NCBI GenBank assembly: GCA_040383485.1
Contig: JBEIDK010000001.1
Location: 11,784 to 75,783, forward strand
DNA: 64,000 nucleotides
Reading direction: 5' to 3'
Origin: JBEIDK01 sp040383485
Lineage (GTDB): Bacteria; Bacteroidota; Bacteroidia; UBA4408
Shown: piece by piece, positions 54,266-62,832 of the stretch
Layout of the letters: each line of letters starts with the position of its first letter
Numbering within the stretch: the stretch's first letter is position 1
Notes under the pieces: generated by a model
The model's input: only the letters and a program-made list of their open reading frames with translations
Databases searched by the model: none
Told to the model about the DNA's origin: nothing
Made by a program: the position numbers and the translations under genes

Positions 54266-54550
54266 ATGGCAGAATTAAATTCAGGGAAATATAGCATTTC
54301 ACCAAATAGTGGCAGACTAAGAAAGAGGGTAAAAAAAACCTCATCAGAAGACAAGGGACTTTTTAGAAAGAGGTTAGATAATTTTTCATACAATAGCAAA
54401 ATTGTTTTCTTTGTTATGCTAATAATTGTTGGTATATCATTGTATTATGCTTATGAAAAATTTCAAGCAGAAAAAAAAGAAGCACAACAAAGATACATTC
54501 CCAATCCTTATAAAGCTTATTACGACAATTTATCTAGGAAAAAAAAATAA
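54266..54550 (+). CDS. Second SPNSGRLRKR small membrane protein
   Basis: A 94-residue paralogue of the preceding gene: YSISPNSGRLRKRVKK at 9-24, a basic cytoplasmic stretch, one helix (about 46-64, IVFFVMLIIVGISLYYAYE), then a charged helix FQAEKKEAQQRY and a basic end. It starts 40 bases after the first small gene and ends 3 bases before lgt. No function is known. Association with the Lgt step (lipoprotein modification) is suggested only by gene order. Confidence 0.78.
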   Translation: MAELNSGKYSISPNSGRLRKRVKKTSSEDKGLFRKRLDNFSYNSKIVFFVMLIIVGISLYYAYEKFQAEKKEAQQRYIPNPYKAYYDNLSRKKK

Positions 54551-54553
54551 ATA

Positions 54554-55714
54554 ATGTTTCCAACCTTTAGTGATTTTTTAGCCGAACTTTTTGGCATCAA
54601 TATTCCATTGCCAATTCAGACCTTTGGATTATTTATGGGTATTGCATTCATTGTAGCAGCTTGGATTTGGGGCAAAGAACTAACTAGGATATATTCAATT
54701 AAGAATATTCAACTTAATTCAAAAAAAATAATCGTAGGCAAGGCGGCAACTATTGAGGAGTATTTAGTTTCTGGAATATTTGGATTTATTTTAGGATTTA
54801 AGGTTCTATATATTATTCTAAATTATAAAATTTTTGTTGCTGATCCTCCAACAGAATTAATATCATTAAAAGGAAATTTATTAGGAGGAATAATCCTTTC
54901 CATCTACTTTATTTATTCAAAATATAGAGAAAGTGAAAAACAGAAACTACCTCAACCAATAGAAAAAATTCATTTGATTACTCCAACTGAACATGTTGGT
55001 AATATGACCTTAATTGCTGCTATTTTTGGAATACTTGGTGCTAAAATTTTTCATAACTTAGAAAACTTAAATGAATTTTCTGCTGACCCAATAGGTGCAT
55101 TGCTATCTTTTAGTGGATTAACATGGTATGGCGGATTAATTCTCGCTACTTCAGCATTATTTTACTACTCAAAAAAAAACAAAATATACTTTCCGTATCT
55201 TATGGATAGTAGTGCACCAGCACTTATGATTGGTTATGCATTAGGTAGATTCGGTTGCCATTTTTCAGGTGATGGAGATTGGGGTATAGTAAATGATAAA
55301 ATAAAACCTAATTGGTTATCGTTTTTACCTGATTGGGCCTGGGCTTATAAATATCCACATAATGTAATTAATGAAGGTGTTCCTATTCCTGATTGCATTG
55401 GAGCACATTGTATGCAATTAGCTCAATCGGTATATCCAACTCCTTTGTACGAAGCTGTTGCTTGCACCTTAATGTTTTTTTTGCTTTGGTTCCTACGAAA
55501 AAAAATAAAGACTACAGGCTTACTTTTTTCAATATATCTTATGTTTAACGGACTTGAACGTTTTGGAATAGAGCTTATAAGAGTTAATACAACCTATAAT
55601 CTATTAGGCGGTATTACACAAGCTCAAATAATTTCAACTTTGCTTTTTCTCATAGGATTATTTTTTACTATTAAATTAATTTTCTTTAAATCAGAAACCC
55701 CCGTTATTTCTTAA
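54554..55714 (+). CDS. lgt: Prolipoprotein diacylglyceryl transferase
   Basis: Inner-membrane enzyme that transfers diacylglycerol from phosphatidylglycerol to the lipobox cysteine of prolipoproteins. It is 386 residues, longer than the E. coli enzyme (about 290) because of insertions in loops (for example residues 40-60 and 255-290). Features: LPIQTFGLFMGIAFIVAAW, GLTWYGGLIL with the conserved glycine pair, the signature LGRFGCHFSGDGDWG (E. coli GRxGNFxNxE), and a C-terminal SIYLMFNGLERFGIELIRVN. It closes the mtaB operon. Its end overlaps the convergent caspase gene by 11 bases. Confidence 0.93.
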   Translation: MFPTFSDFLAELFGINIPLPIQTFGLFMGIAFIVAAWIWGKELTRIYSIKNIQLNSKKIIVGKAATIEEYLVSGIFGFILGFKVLYIILNYKIFVADPPTELISLKGNLLGGIILSIYFIYSKYRESEKQKLPQPIEKIHLITPTEHVGNMTLIAAIFGILGAKIFHNLENLNEFSADPIGALLSFSGLTWYGGLILATSALFYYSKKNKIYFPYLMDSSAPALMIGYALGRFGCHFSGDGDWGIVNDKIKPNWLSFLPDWAWAYKYPHNVINEGVPIPDCIGAHCMQLAQSVYPTPLYEAVACTLMFFLLWFLRKKIKTTGLLFSIYLMFNGLERFGIELIRVNTTYNLLGGITQAQIISTLLFLIGLFFTIKLIFFKSETPVIS

Positions 55715-58103
55715 TAAAAAAGAATGTTCCATCTTGATGCTCTAGGCCGCTAATCAATCCAAATTTTGGCTTTTGTTTTTGGCTTGCAGAAACACTTGAA
55801 ATTACTTTCTCTGTAATTTTATCAATTGAAATGCAATGGTCAGGTGCGAACTTTAAAACATTTGAAAATGATTTTGCGAATGTAGAATTGTCTGTTGCAC
55901 CTTCTCTATCAGATGAGGTTAGAACTTGTGCTGACTTCAACTTTATTGCCTCCCAATCAGTACAATCGCGTGGCTTACTCTCACCTCTCAACGCTAAATA
56001 AAAAGATGTTCCAGCCTCACATGCATCGCTAACAATTAAAGTATGCTCTAACTTATATCTTGTCAAATATCCCTTCAAACTAGTTATTGGAAAATAAGTA
56101 AACTCATCAGTTTTATTAGCATCAGTTGGTATCCAGTATCCTGTTTCATTCACATATTTACCATGCCCAGCATACCATACCATTAACGATTTAATATGAC
56201 CATTATTAATCATATCTCTCAATTCAATTGAAAAGAATCTTTCCATTTGAGCTTTCGTCATGTTTTGCTTATGTATAATTTTACTGATATTATAATTCGC
56301 TAACGAAGCCTTTAATAATGAAACATCATTCTTAGTACCTTCAAGTGGAGTTAGAGAGGTATAATTTGAATTTTCTACCATTACAACAATCGTTCTTCCC
56401 ATTGGGTTTTTGGCCTCTTCCTCTGCTAATTTCCTATTAATAACTAAAAGAATCTGTTTTGTATTTTCATAAACATCTGAAGCAATAATGACTATACTAT
56501 CCAATCCATCAATATCAATAGATGCTGAAAAATTAGGATAAGTATTTTCAGAATTAAAATCTATTTTTTTACCATTTATACTGATGAATGATATCAAACT
56601 TTCATCATCAATTTTACCCTCAACATAAATACTTTTTTGTTTTGGATCATCAGGAATAATCTCTTTAGTTGAATTGATGTAAGGTTGTTGAATAAATATT
56701 TTTGGAGGCACATCTTCTGTTCTAACAATATCCAGTGACTTTTTTGTAGTGTTATTATAAATATCGGTTACTTCAAGTAACACCTTGTCTTTATTTTCTA
56801 CTGATACTTTCGCATCAAAATTTGGATTATTAGCCTCTGTATCAAACTTTGCTTCTACCCCATCAATTGTTATTGATTTTATGTTGCTTTGATCCTTAAT
56901 ACTACCTCTAACAATTCCTTCTTTTTTACTTTTCGATACCTTTAATATATTGGCATTTGAACCATTAGATTTTGAAGGGATTTCTATTTCAGGTAAATTA
57001 GACTCTTTGTTAAATTCATATTCCTTTTGCTTTGCAATTGCAAGTTGTTCATCAACAATTTTCTTGTTAAAGCCTAAATCTTTCGACTTAACATATTCTG
57101 CTTTTGCCTCAGTATACTTCTCTAAATTTTCGTAACACTTTCCGCGTTGAAAGTAGGCTGCACTAAATTTATCGTTTAGTAATATTGTGTTTGTAAGGTC
57201 GCCTATTGCATCTTGAATTTTGCCTTGTTGCATTCTAAACAGTGCCCTTTCAAAGTAAGTAACGTAATTTTTATCATTTAACTTTATTGAAAGAACAAAA
57301 TCATTTTCAGCATTAACAATTTCATTTTTAGAAGCAAATAAAATTGCTCTTTGGCAGTAAATATTAGCATCACTATCATCAAAGGTAATTGCTGTATTAA
57401 TATTTTTTAATCCTTCGTCAATTAATCCTTGTTTGCGTTGAGCAACTGCTAAATTTATAAAATAACTTTTATACTTTTTCCTGTCTTTGCTTTCTTTAAA
57501 ATCGCGCGATGCAAACATACAGGTAATGCTCTTATAATAATTTTGAATGGCTGCTGAATAATTATGCAGGCTATCCATAACAACTCCTTTCAAGAAATAT
57601 GAATATTCATTGTTTTTATTGTTATCAATCGCAAGATTAATCTCTTTAGTAGCCTCATCGAAATTTCCTTTTACGATATTCTCAATAGCCAATTTTTGAC
57701 GATAAGAGGTTAACTTATTAATCTCAGAGGTAAGCAATTGAAAAGACTCATCAGCAAAACCATAATTCTCAGTTTGCAAATAATCTATTAATATTCTTCT
57801 TCTTGCTTCAATAGAGTTTGGATTAAGTGCAACATAAATTTGATAATCTTTTATTGCTTCCTCAAATCTATTCAACTTCTCCAAGCAAAATGCCCTTTCA
57901 AAATAAGCTTCTGCATTTGAAGGATTTAAATTAATTTCTTGTGTATAAGTGTTAACAGCTTCTTCGTATTTTAGAGCGTCTTTAAATTTACGAGCATCTC
58001 CTAAAATGCTGCTAGTATTATTCACTTGAGAAATGCACTCCAATGAAAAAAATGAAACGGCCGTAAAGGTCAAAAAAATAAGAGTAAAAACTCTTTTAAA
58101 CAT
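55704..58103 (-). CDS. TPR protein with C-terminal caspase-like (C14) peptidase domain
   Basis: A 799-residue exported protein. I use the ATG at 58103 (MFKRVFTLIFLTF), which gives a clean signal peptide ending near ECISQ. Residues about 35-380 hold TPR repeats (KYEEAVNTYTQEINLNPSNAEAYFERAFCLEKLNRFEEAIKDYQ). Two Ig-like repeats follow, each with a. Confidence 0.88.
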   Translation of the reverse strand: MFKRVFTLIFLTFTAVSFFSLECISQVNNTSSILGDARKFKDALKYEEAVNTYTQEINLNPSNAEAYFERAFCLEKLNRFEEAIKDYQIYVALNPNSIEARRRILIDYLQTENYGFADESFQLLTSEINKLTSYRQKLAIENIVKGNFDEATKEINLAIDNNKNNEYSYFLKGVVMDSLHNYSAAIQNYYKSITCMFASRDFKESKDRKKYKSYFINLAVAQRKQGLIDEGLKNINTAITFDDSDANIYCQRAILFASKNEIVNAENDFVLSIKLNDKNYVTYFERALFRMQQGKIQDAIGDLTNTILLNDKFSAAYFQRGKCYENLEKYTEAKAEYVKSKDLGFNKKIVDEQLAIAKQKEYEFNKESNLPEIEIPSKSNGSNANILKVSKSKKEGIVRGSIKDQSNIKSITIDGVEAKFDTEANNPNFDAKVSVENKDKVLLEVTDIYNNTTKKSLDIVRTEDVPPKIFIQQPYINSTKEIIPDDPKQKSIYVEGKIDDESLISFISINGKKIDFNSENTYPNFSASIDIDGLDSIVIIASDVYENTKQILLVINRKLAEEEAKNPMGRTIVVMVENSNYTSLTPLEGTKNDVSLLKASLANYNISKIIHKQNMTKAQMERFFSIELRDMINNGHIKSLMVWYAGHGKYVNETGYWIPTDANKTDEFTYFPITSLKGYLTRYKLEHTLIVSDACEAGTSFYLALRGESKPRDCTDWEAIKLKSAQVLTSSDREGATDNSTFAKSFSNVLKFAPDHCISIDKITEKVISSVSASQKQKPKFGLISGLEHQDGTFFFIKK
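55704..58103 (-). CDS. TPR protein with C-terminal caspase-like (C14) domain, extended note
   Basis: Second half of the note on this gene. The two Ig-like repeats (about residues 385-575) each carry a sequence of the type GxIxDxSxIxSIxIxG. The C-terminal peptidase domain begins at GRTIVVMVENSNYTSL. The catalytic dyad is H647 in VWYAGHGKY and C695 in IVSDACEAG, 48 residues apart as in caspases and orthocaspases, so the domain looks active. The protein is probably periplasmic or on the surface. The gene converges with lgt, with an 11-base overlap, and has a TATTTTTG -7 box upstream. Role unknown. Confidence 0.88.
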   Translation of the reverse strand: MFKRVFTLIFLTFTAVSFFSLECISQVNNTSSILGDARKFKDALKYEEAVNTYTQEINLNPSNAEAYFERAFCLEKLNRFEEAIKDYQIYVALNPNSIEARRRILIDYLQTENYGFADESFQLLTSEINKLTSYRQKLAIENIVKGNFDEATKEINLAIDNNKNNEYSYFLKGVVMDSLHNYSAAIQNYYKSITCMFASRDFKESKDRKKYKSYFINLAVAQRKQGLIDEGLKNINTAITFDDSDANIYCQRAILFASKNEIVNAENDFVLSIKLNDKNYVTYFERALFRMQQGKIQDAIGDLTNTILLNDKFSAAYFQRGKCYENLEKYTEAKAEYVKSKDLGFNKKIVDEQLAIAKQKEYEFNKESNLPEIEIPSKSNGSNANILKVSKSKKEGIVRGSIKDQSNIKSITIDGVEAKFDTEANNPNFDAKVSVENKDKVLLEVTDIYNNTTKKSLDIVRTEDVPPKIFIQQPYINSTKEIIPDDPKQKSIYVEGKIDDESLISFISINGKKIDFNSENTYPNFSASIDIDGLDSIVIIASDVYENTKQILLVINRKLAEEEAKNPMGRTIVVMVENSNYTSLTPLEGTKNDVSLLKASLANYNISKIIHKQNMTKAQMERFFSIELRDMINNGHIKSLMVWYAGHGKYVNETGYWIPTDANKTDEFTYFPITSLKGYLTRYKLEHTLIVSDACEAGTSFYLALRGESKPRDCTDWEAIKLKSAQVLTSSDREGATDNSTFAKSFSNVLKFAPDHCISIDKITEKVISSVSASQKQKPKFGLISGLEHQDGTFFFIKK

Positions 58104-58131
58104 CTTTAAAAATTGATAAATAAATAACAAG

Positions 58132-58139
58132 CAAAAATA
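58132..58139 (-). promoter_or_regulatory. Candidate -7 box of the TPR-caspase gene
   Basis: Minus strand TATTTTTG, an exact TAnnTTTG match, 28 bases before the chosen ATG at 58103. This position fits the ATG at 58103 better than the ATG at 58130, which it almost touches. Confidence 0.42.
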
Positions 58140-58265
58140 GATTTTCTATCATTCTGTTTCGCACTAAGTGCTTAAATTGCAAACAAGTAATCAACATGAC
58201 ATTGTTGATAGTGCGCAATAAAACAATGCAAAAAATTTCTCATATTTGAATTCAATATTTATAAG

Positions 58266-58499
58266 ATGAGTAACAACGATATATTAAAAAAGTTAAGAGT
58301 AGCGTTAAAACTGCGCAATACTGATATCATAAAAATAATGGAATTGGTGGATTTTAGGATAACCGAAAGTGAACTTGGTGCAATATTCAGAAGCGAAGAG
58401 CATGAAAATTTCAAACCTTGTGGAGACCAAATTTTACGTAACTTCTTAAATGGATTAATTATTCATTTAAGGGGACCAATGCCAGAAAAAGAGAAGTAA
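58266..58499 (+). CDS. DUF1456 (YehS-like) single-repeat protein
   Basis: A 77-residue cytoplasmic protein with one DUF1456 unit: SNNDILKKLRVALKLRNTDIIKIMELVDFRITESELGAIFR, then NFKPCGDQILRNFLNGLIIHLRGP. The E. coli homologue YehS has two such units (about 156 residues); this one has just one, so it may act as a dimer. No function is known. It is convergent with the DUF4294 gene (gap 9) and diverges from the TPR-caspase gene. Confidence 0.85.
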   Translation: MSNNDILKKLRVALKLRNTDIIKIMELVDFRITESELGAIFRSEEHENFKPCGDQILRNFLNGLIIHLRGPMPEKEK

Positions 58500-58508
58500 T
58501 TTAAGAAG

Positions 58509-59108
58509 CTAAACCAAGCCCTTATCTATAAGAAATATAATATCTTCTATATCTTTATCATCTTCCCGAGGATCATATTCTTGTTTTAAATTAATATCAA
58601 ATAAATGCCCAACACCTTGCCAAAACCAAGCTTTAATATCTCCTCGTAATTCTTGAACTAAATGATAGGCACTATTACCTGTTTCACGGTCAATTAGCTT
58701 TAACAAAATCATTCCTTCGCTATAGCTAAGATTTTCAATAGTTTTGGTGTATTTTTTTTTAATATCCTTTTCAACGCGGTGCATCAACATCATCTTATCA
58801 CCTTCTGTTTTATAGAGTAATTGACTATTTAAAGTCTTATACATTTTCCCTGCATCTCTTGCAATGGGTAATACCTTTTTTACTCTTGCAATCAATGTAT
58901 AATAACGTTTTTCTTTTCTCTTATTTTTAAATGTTCTGTTATCTACAGCATAATAAGTGCCTAAATAAACTACGGGAATAGTATCTCCATCAACAATAGT
59001 TGCTCTATATTTTTTTGCAACCTTGTTGGTATCTGCAACATTTTTTTGTTGAGCATGACACTGATTATAAAATAAGAATAAAATAATACTTAAAAGAAAA
59101 TAACGCAT
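58509..59108 (-). CDS. DUF4294 exported protein
   Basis: A 199-residue protein with signal sequence (YFLLSIILFLFYNQCHAQ). The mature part, ATIVDGDTIPVVYLGTYYAVDNRTFKNKRKEKRYYTLIARVKKVLPIARDAGKMY ... RGDIKAWFWQGVGHLFDINLKQEYDP, matches DUF4294, a Bacteroidota-restricted family of unknown role, probably periplasmic. The C-terminal segment is acidic (REDDKDIEDIIFLIDK). It lies 47 bases downstream of the biotin carboxylase gene on the same strand. Confidence 0.87.
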   Translation of the reverse strand: MRYFLLSIILFLFYNQCHAQQKNVADTNKVAKKYRATIVDGDTIPVVYLGTYYAVDNRTFKNKRKEKRYYTLIARVKKVLPIARDAGKMYKTLNSQLLYKTEGDKMMLMHRVEKDIKKKYTKTIENLSYSEGMILLKLIDRETGNSAYHLVQELRGDIKAWFWQGVGHLFDINLKQEYDPREDDKDIEDIIFLIDKGLV

Positions 59109-59155
59109 TTAAAAGAATGAATAAATTTGTTTTGAGTCAATTCCTATGCCAAAAA

Positions 59156-60643
59156 CTATGAAAGTCGTTTGTCTCGCCATTTACTTCTATGTGTAACAAG
59201 ATTTACAGTATTTTGAATTTTAGGATCTGATTTTACTTCATGAATAACCCCAGCAATAAGTGCAGCAATTTCCAATTCCTTTTCATTATTTGAATTAAGC
59301 ATTTCAGGCTTAAAGTAAAGCTTAACAAAGTGCGTATCGAAATTTCCTGACTTAAAAGCTTCATGATTCATTACAAATTTGCAAAAAGGTAAGGTTGTTT
59401 GAACACCACTAATTTCATATTCATCAATTGCACGAATCATTCTTCCAATTGCAAGTTCACGAGTATCTGCAAAGGCAACTAGCTTTGCTATCATTGGATC
59501 ATAATAAATTGGAATGTCCATTCCTTGCTCAAAACCATCATCAACTCTAATACCCGGCCCTTGCGGTCTTTTATACGTTTTTAAATTGCCGATGTCAGGC
59601 AAGAAATTATTTTGTGGGTCCTCGGCGTAGACTCTAACTTCTATGGCATGACCCGTAATCTTTAAATCAGATTGAGAAAAAGAAAGTTTTTCTCCTCTAG
59701 CCACATTAATTTGCTCACGAACTAAATCAATACTGGTTATCATTTCAGAAACAGGATGCTCCACTTGCAAGCGGGTATTCATTTCTAAAAAGTAAAAATT
59801 ATGCTTTTCATCTAGCAAGAATTCAACCGTACCAGCACCTGTATAATTGCAAGCTTTTGCCACATCAACAGCGCATCTTCCCATTTCCATTCTCAGCTCT
59901 GGTGTTAACACTGAAGAAGGGGCTTCTTCAATCACTTTTTGATGACGACGTTGCACAGAGCATTCTCTCTCAAACAAATGAACAATGTTACCATGATTAT
60001 CTCCTAGAACTTGTATCTCAATATGTCGAGGACCAGCTACATACTTTTCTATAAAAACAGCACCATCTCCAAACGCAGAAATAGCTTCACTTACAGCCAT
60101 ATTCATTTGTTCGTCAAAATCTTCGATTCTTTCAACAATTCGCATTCCTTTTCCTCCGCCACCTGCACTTGCTTTTATTAAAATAGGAAAACCAGCTTCA
60201 ATGGCAGTTTTTTTTGCTTCATCAATATCAGTTATAGCGCCATCAGTGCCGGGTACCATTGGTATTTTATATTTTTTTACTGCTGCTTTGGCTGATAATT
60301 TGTCGCCCATAATATCCATTGCTTCTGGAGATGGACCAATAAATGTTATGCCTGCTTCCGATACCAACTTTGCAAACTCAGCATTTTCGCTTAAGAACCC
60401 ATATCCTGGATGAATACCATCTACACCTAACTCCTTACAAACAGCAATTATTTTATCGCCCCTTAAATAAGAATCCTTAGATGCTGCAGGTCCTATGCAT
60501 ACAGCCTCATCAGCGTATTTTACATGTAATGCAGTACGGTCAGCTTCTGAAAACACAGCCACTGTTTTTATTCCCATCTCCTTGCAAGTACGCATAACAC
60601 GTATCGCTATCTCACCTCTGTTTGCAACAAGTATTTTATTCAT
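59156..60643 (-). CDS. accC: Biotin carboxylase subunit (acetyl-/propionyl-CoA carboxylase type)
   Basis: ATP-grasp enzyme that carboxylates biotin on the carrier protein, 495 residues. Elements: N-terminal ILVANRGEIAIRVMRTCKEMG, ATP loop KASAGGGGKGMRIV, ERECSVQRRHQKVIEEAPS with the bicarbonate-site residues, EFLLDEKHNFYFLEMNTRLQVEHPVSE and the base region RVYAEDPQNNFLP. It is about 45 residues longer than stand-alone E. coli AccC; the C-terminal extension ends SKWRDKRLS, as in Bacteroidota carboxylases that pair with a pccB-type subunit. Since neither a BCCP nor a carboxyltransferase gene is adjacent, acetyl- and propionyl-CoA specificity cannot be told apart. Confidence 0.9.
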   Translation of the reverse strand: MNKILVANRGEIAIRVMRTCKEMGIKTVAVFSEADRTALHVKYADEAVCIGPAASKDSYLRGDKIIAVCKELGVDGIHPGYGFLSENAEFAKLVSEAGITFIGPSPEAMDIMGDKLSAKAAVKKYKIPMVPGTDGAITDIDEAKKTAIEAGFPILIKASAGGGGKGMRIVERIEDFDEQMNMAVSEAISAFGDGAVFIEKYVAGPRHIEIQVLGDNHGNIVHLFERECSVQRRHQKVIEEAPSSVLTPELRMEMGRCAVDVAKACNYTGAGTVEFLLDEKHNFYFLEMNTRLQVEHPVSEMITSIDLVREQINVARGEKLSFSQSDLKITGHAIEVRVYAEDPQNNFLPDIGNLKTYKRPQGPGIRVDDGFEQGMDIPIYYDPMIAKLVAFADTRELAIGRMIRAIDEYEISGVQTTLPFCKFVMNHEAFKSGNFDTHFVKLYFKPEMLNSNNEKELEIAALIAGVIHEVKSDPKIQNTVNLVTHRSKWRDKRLS

Positions 60644-60692
60644 TTTATATTTTTTTGCTAATGTAATATTCTACAATTATTAATTTCTCAAT

Positions 60693-61718
60693 CTATGAAT
60701 TTTCAATCGTTTTCATTACTTCTTCAATCATGCCATTTACTCGTTTAAAAAATTGATATCTCTGCTTTTCAGAAACACTACTAATTAAAATTGATTTCTT
60801 TATTAAGTTATTAATCCACCTTTCATTTTCAATACAATAATCTAGATTAAATGAAAGCAAGGAGTTAAAAGTATTAAATGATAATAAAGAAACTTTTAAC
60901 TTATCAGCTTGCACAAATATTGAATTGTTGCCAATTTGCACTTCGCATGAATAAAGATTAAAATTACCAATAGATTCTTCTGGATGCTTTTGTTTTCGTA
61001 AAAATTTTGAGCTAATGTCTGCCTGTCTATTCAAATGTTCAGCCATTAACAATACATCCTTGCACACATTAATTGCATCTTTTTTATTGGCAAACAAACC
61101 AGCTTCCCAAAAATATTGAATCTGGCTTAAAGTACTTGTTATAGATTCCTCAGTCCATACTTCAGTTGAAGGTACACTTACATATTGCTCTACAATTTGT
61201 TGTGCCAATTCCAATGTTTTTTTTGGTATATATTTAACGTCATACTTTTTACCTTCTAATGTAGGGTCATTTAAAATAGACTTTTTCCAGTAGAAAAACT
61301 TAAATGGTGTTAGATGCTCATATTCTAAATGATGAAACAGAGGAACATCCTCTGCGGCAAAGTGCAGATGTACACTTTCTGCTTTATTAATGTTCTTAAA
61401 ATCATTGATAATACTTTCAAGATAACCATCTAAATCTATTTTATCGCTTCCTAGACTTTTATAGGTAAACGTTACTTTACCTTCTGTCTTATTCGTAAGC
61501 ATGTCGAGTGAAATTCTAAATTTCTTGCATAAAAGCATTGTTTCGTCCAAACTTAATGCCGTTTCTCCACGCAATCTTCTATAAGCACTATCATTGCTTA
61601 GCCCAAGTATATCAGCCATTTCATCTACTAAAGATATGTTTTTAGGTGTAACTTTTTTTAGGTGTTCTATAAACCTTGCTGATGTTGCAAATTTTGGTTG
61701 GGTTTCTTTTTTTATCAT
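60693..61718 (-). CDS. Helix-turn-helix regulator with large ligand-binding-like domain
   Basis: A 341-residue cytoplasmic protein. Residues about 15-75 form a helix-turn-helix region (NISLVDEMADILGLSNDSAYRRLRGETALSLDETMLLCKKFRISLDML), close to BetR/Cro-type domains. The remaining 260 residues form an all-alpha or mixed domain without a recognised family (VHLHFAAEDVPLFHHLEYEHLTPFKFFYWKKSIL ... NRQADISSKFLRKQ); it may bind a ligand or self-associate. It is divergent from the secreted-protein gene at 61975 across a region with repeated ATTTGCA sites, so it may regulate that gene and itself. Function name is not assigned. Confidence 0.75.
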   Translation of the reverse strand: MIKKETQPKFATSARFIEHLKKVTPKNISLVDEMADILGLSNDSAYRRLRGETALSLDETMLLCKKFRISLDMLTNKTEGKVTFTYKSLGSDKIDLDGYLESIINDFKNINKAESVHLHFAAEDVPLFHHLEYEHLTPFKFFYWKKSILNDPTLEGKKYDVKYIPKKTLELAQQIVEQYVSVPSTEVWTEESITSTLSQIQYFWEAGLFANKKDAINVCKDVLLMAEHLNRQADISSKFLRKQKHPEESIGNFNLYSCEVQIGNNSIFVQADKLKVSLLSFNTFNSLLSFNLDYCIENERWINNLIKKSILISSVSEKQRYQFFKRVNGMIEEVMKTIENS

Positions 61719-61795
61719 TATTATTATGGTTATTCAATTTTACATTCGTAATAATACAGCAAATATTTCAATAAACTAAAAATAAAGCACAGATA

Positions 61796-61842
61796 ATTTG
61801 CAAAAAATGCAAATATATGTTTATAGCGTTTTCGAATTTGCA
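61796..61842. promoter_or_regulatory. Repeated ATTTGCA sites between divergent genes
   Basis: ATTTGCA at 61796-61802 and TGCAAAT at 61808-61814 form a perfect inverted repeat with a 5-base A spacer. A third ATTTGCA is at 61836-61842. They lie between the helix-turn-helix regulator and the gene at 61975. They may be the operator for that regulator; binding is not shown. Confidence 0.45.
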
Positions 61843-61904
61843 TTTTCTTCTTCAAATTTTCAAATTGTACAAATCTGCCTTTTTAATTGGGGTTGATGTT
61901 GTTA

Positions 61905-61912
61905 TACTTTTG
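61905..61912 (+). promoter_or_regulatory. Candidate -7 box of the secreted-protein operon
   Basis: TACTTTTG, an exact TAnnTTTG match. A TTG at 61887-61889 is 15 bases upstream, shorter than usual. The resulting leader is about 60 bases, ending in an A-rich tract before the ATG. Confidence 0.42.
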
Positions 61913-61974
61913 CCTTCGCAATCAGGGAATTGAATTGCTCAAACATTTAAATACAAACAATTAAAAATAAAAAA

Positions 61975-62748
61975 ATGAAACACTTAATTACAAAAACAGC
62001 TTTACTTATTTTGATGGTAAACATCGCTGCAAAAGCACAAGACATTATTGTAAAAAAAGATAATGGAAGAATTATAACTCACGTTGTAAAAATTAATGAC
62101 TCTATAGTAAACTGTAAAGGCATTGAAAAAAATGTTGATACAACTTTTGCCGTTAAAACTAAAAACATAAAAATGATAATTTATGAAATAGGTAACATCC
62201 AGAATTTTGAAACTGAGATGAAAGCAAATGTTGTTGAAGGTTATGCTTTAGAAACAAATAAATCAAAAAACGTTCCAAATGAAACAAAAACTGAAAGTAG
62301 TATTAGGCATTATACTGGTAGTTTGGAAGTAGGTTCTGGTTTTACTGCTGCTGCATTATTTAGAAACTCTTTTTACGGTAATGGAGATATATCAGCTTAT
62401 CAAGTAAATGTAAGAGGACTTCTGAGTTTAGCCCAAAATAATAATTTTTTGATAGGTGCAAATGCTAATTATTCTAACGCTTGTTTTTTAACTGGTGAAA
62501 GTAGAAGTTCAATACATCTTATTTTACAAGGAGTTGTTTTTAGAGAAAGCAAAAGTGTTATTTATTTTAATATTATGGGAGGGTTGGCATCCTTCGATTC
62601 AGATGGAGTAAGTAACTCAAATTATATAATGCCTTCAGTGCATTTGGGTATGGGTTACAAAAACTTCTTTAGCGATAACTGTGGCTTTTTTATAGAAACA
62701 GGATTTGGTGGTCCATATCTTATCAATACCGGAATATTCTTCTATTAA
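61975..62748 (+). CDS. Secreted beta-rich protein, possible outer-membrane barrel
   Basis: A 257-residue protein. Signal sequence at 1-21 (ITKTALLILMVNIAAKAQ). Residues about 22-75 (DIIVKKDNGRIITHVVKINDSIVNCKGI) resemble small beta domains found in Bacteroidota exported proteins, where a KKDG...KV motif precedes a barrel. The second half (YTGSLEVGSGFTAAALFRNSFYG ... SVHLGMGYKNFFSDNCGFFIETGFGGPYLINTGIFFY) has alternating residues and ends in phenylalanine and tyrosine as outer-membrane proteins do. Function unknown. The next gene, with CsgG-like domain, begins 84 bases later and shares an A-rich leader; the two may be linked. Confidence 0.6.
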   Translation: MKHLITKTALLILMVNIAAKAQDIIVKKDNGRIITHVVKINDSIVNCKGIEKNVDTTFAVKTKNIKMIIYEIGNIQNFETEMKANVVEGYALETNKSKNVPNETKTESSIRHYTGSLEVGSGFTAAALFRNSFYGNGDISAYQVNVRGLLSLAQNNNFLIGANANYSNACFLTGESRSSIHLILQGVVFRESKSVIYFNIMGGLASFDSDGVSNSNYIMPSVHLGMGYKNFFSDNCGFFIETGFGGPYLINTGIFFY

Positions 62749-62832
62749 AAAAACAGTCAAACAAAGTTTAAAACAGCACCAAAAAAGGTGCACACAAACA
62801 ATTATAATAACAAACAATTAAAAAAAAGTAAA

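Noticed and set aside
62776..62791. GCACC-AAAAAA-GGTGC hairpin between the two secreted-protein genes
   Set aside because: Five-base stem with no T-tract; too weak for a terminator.
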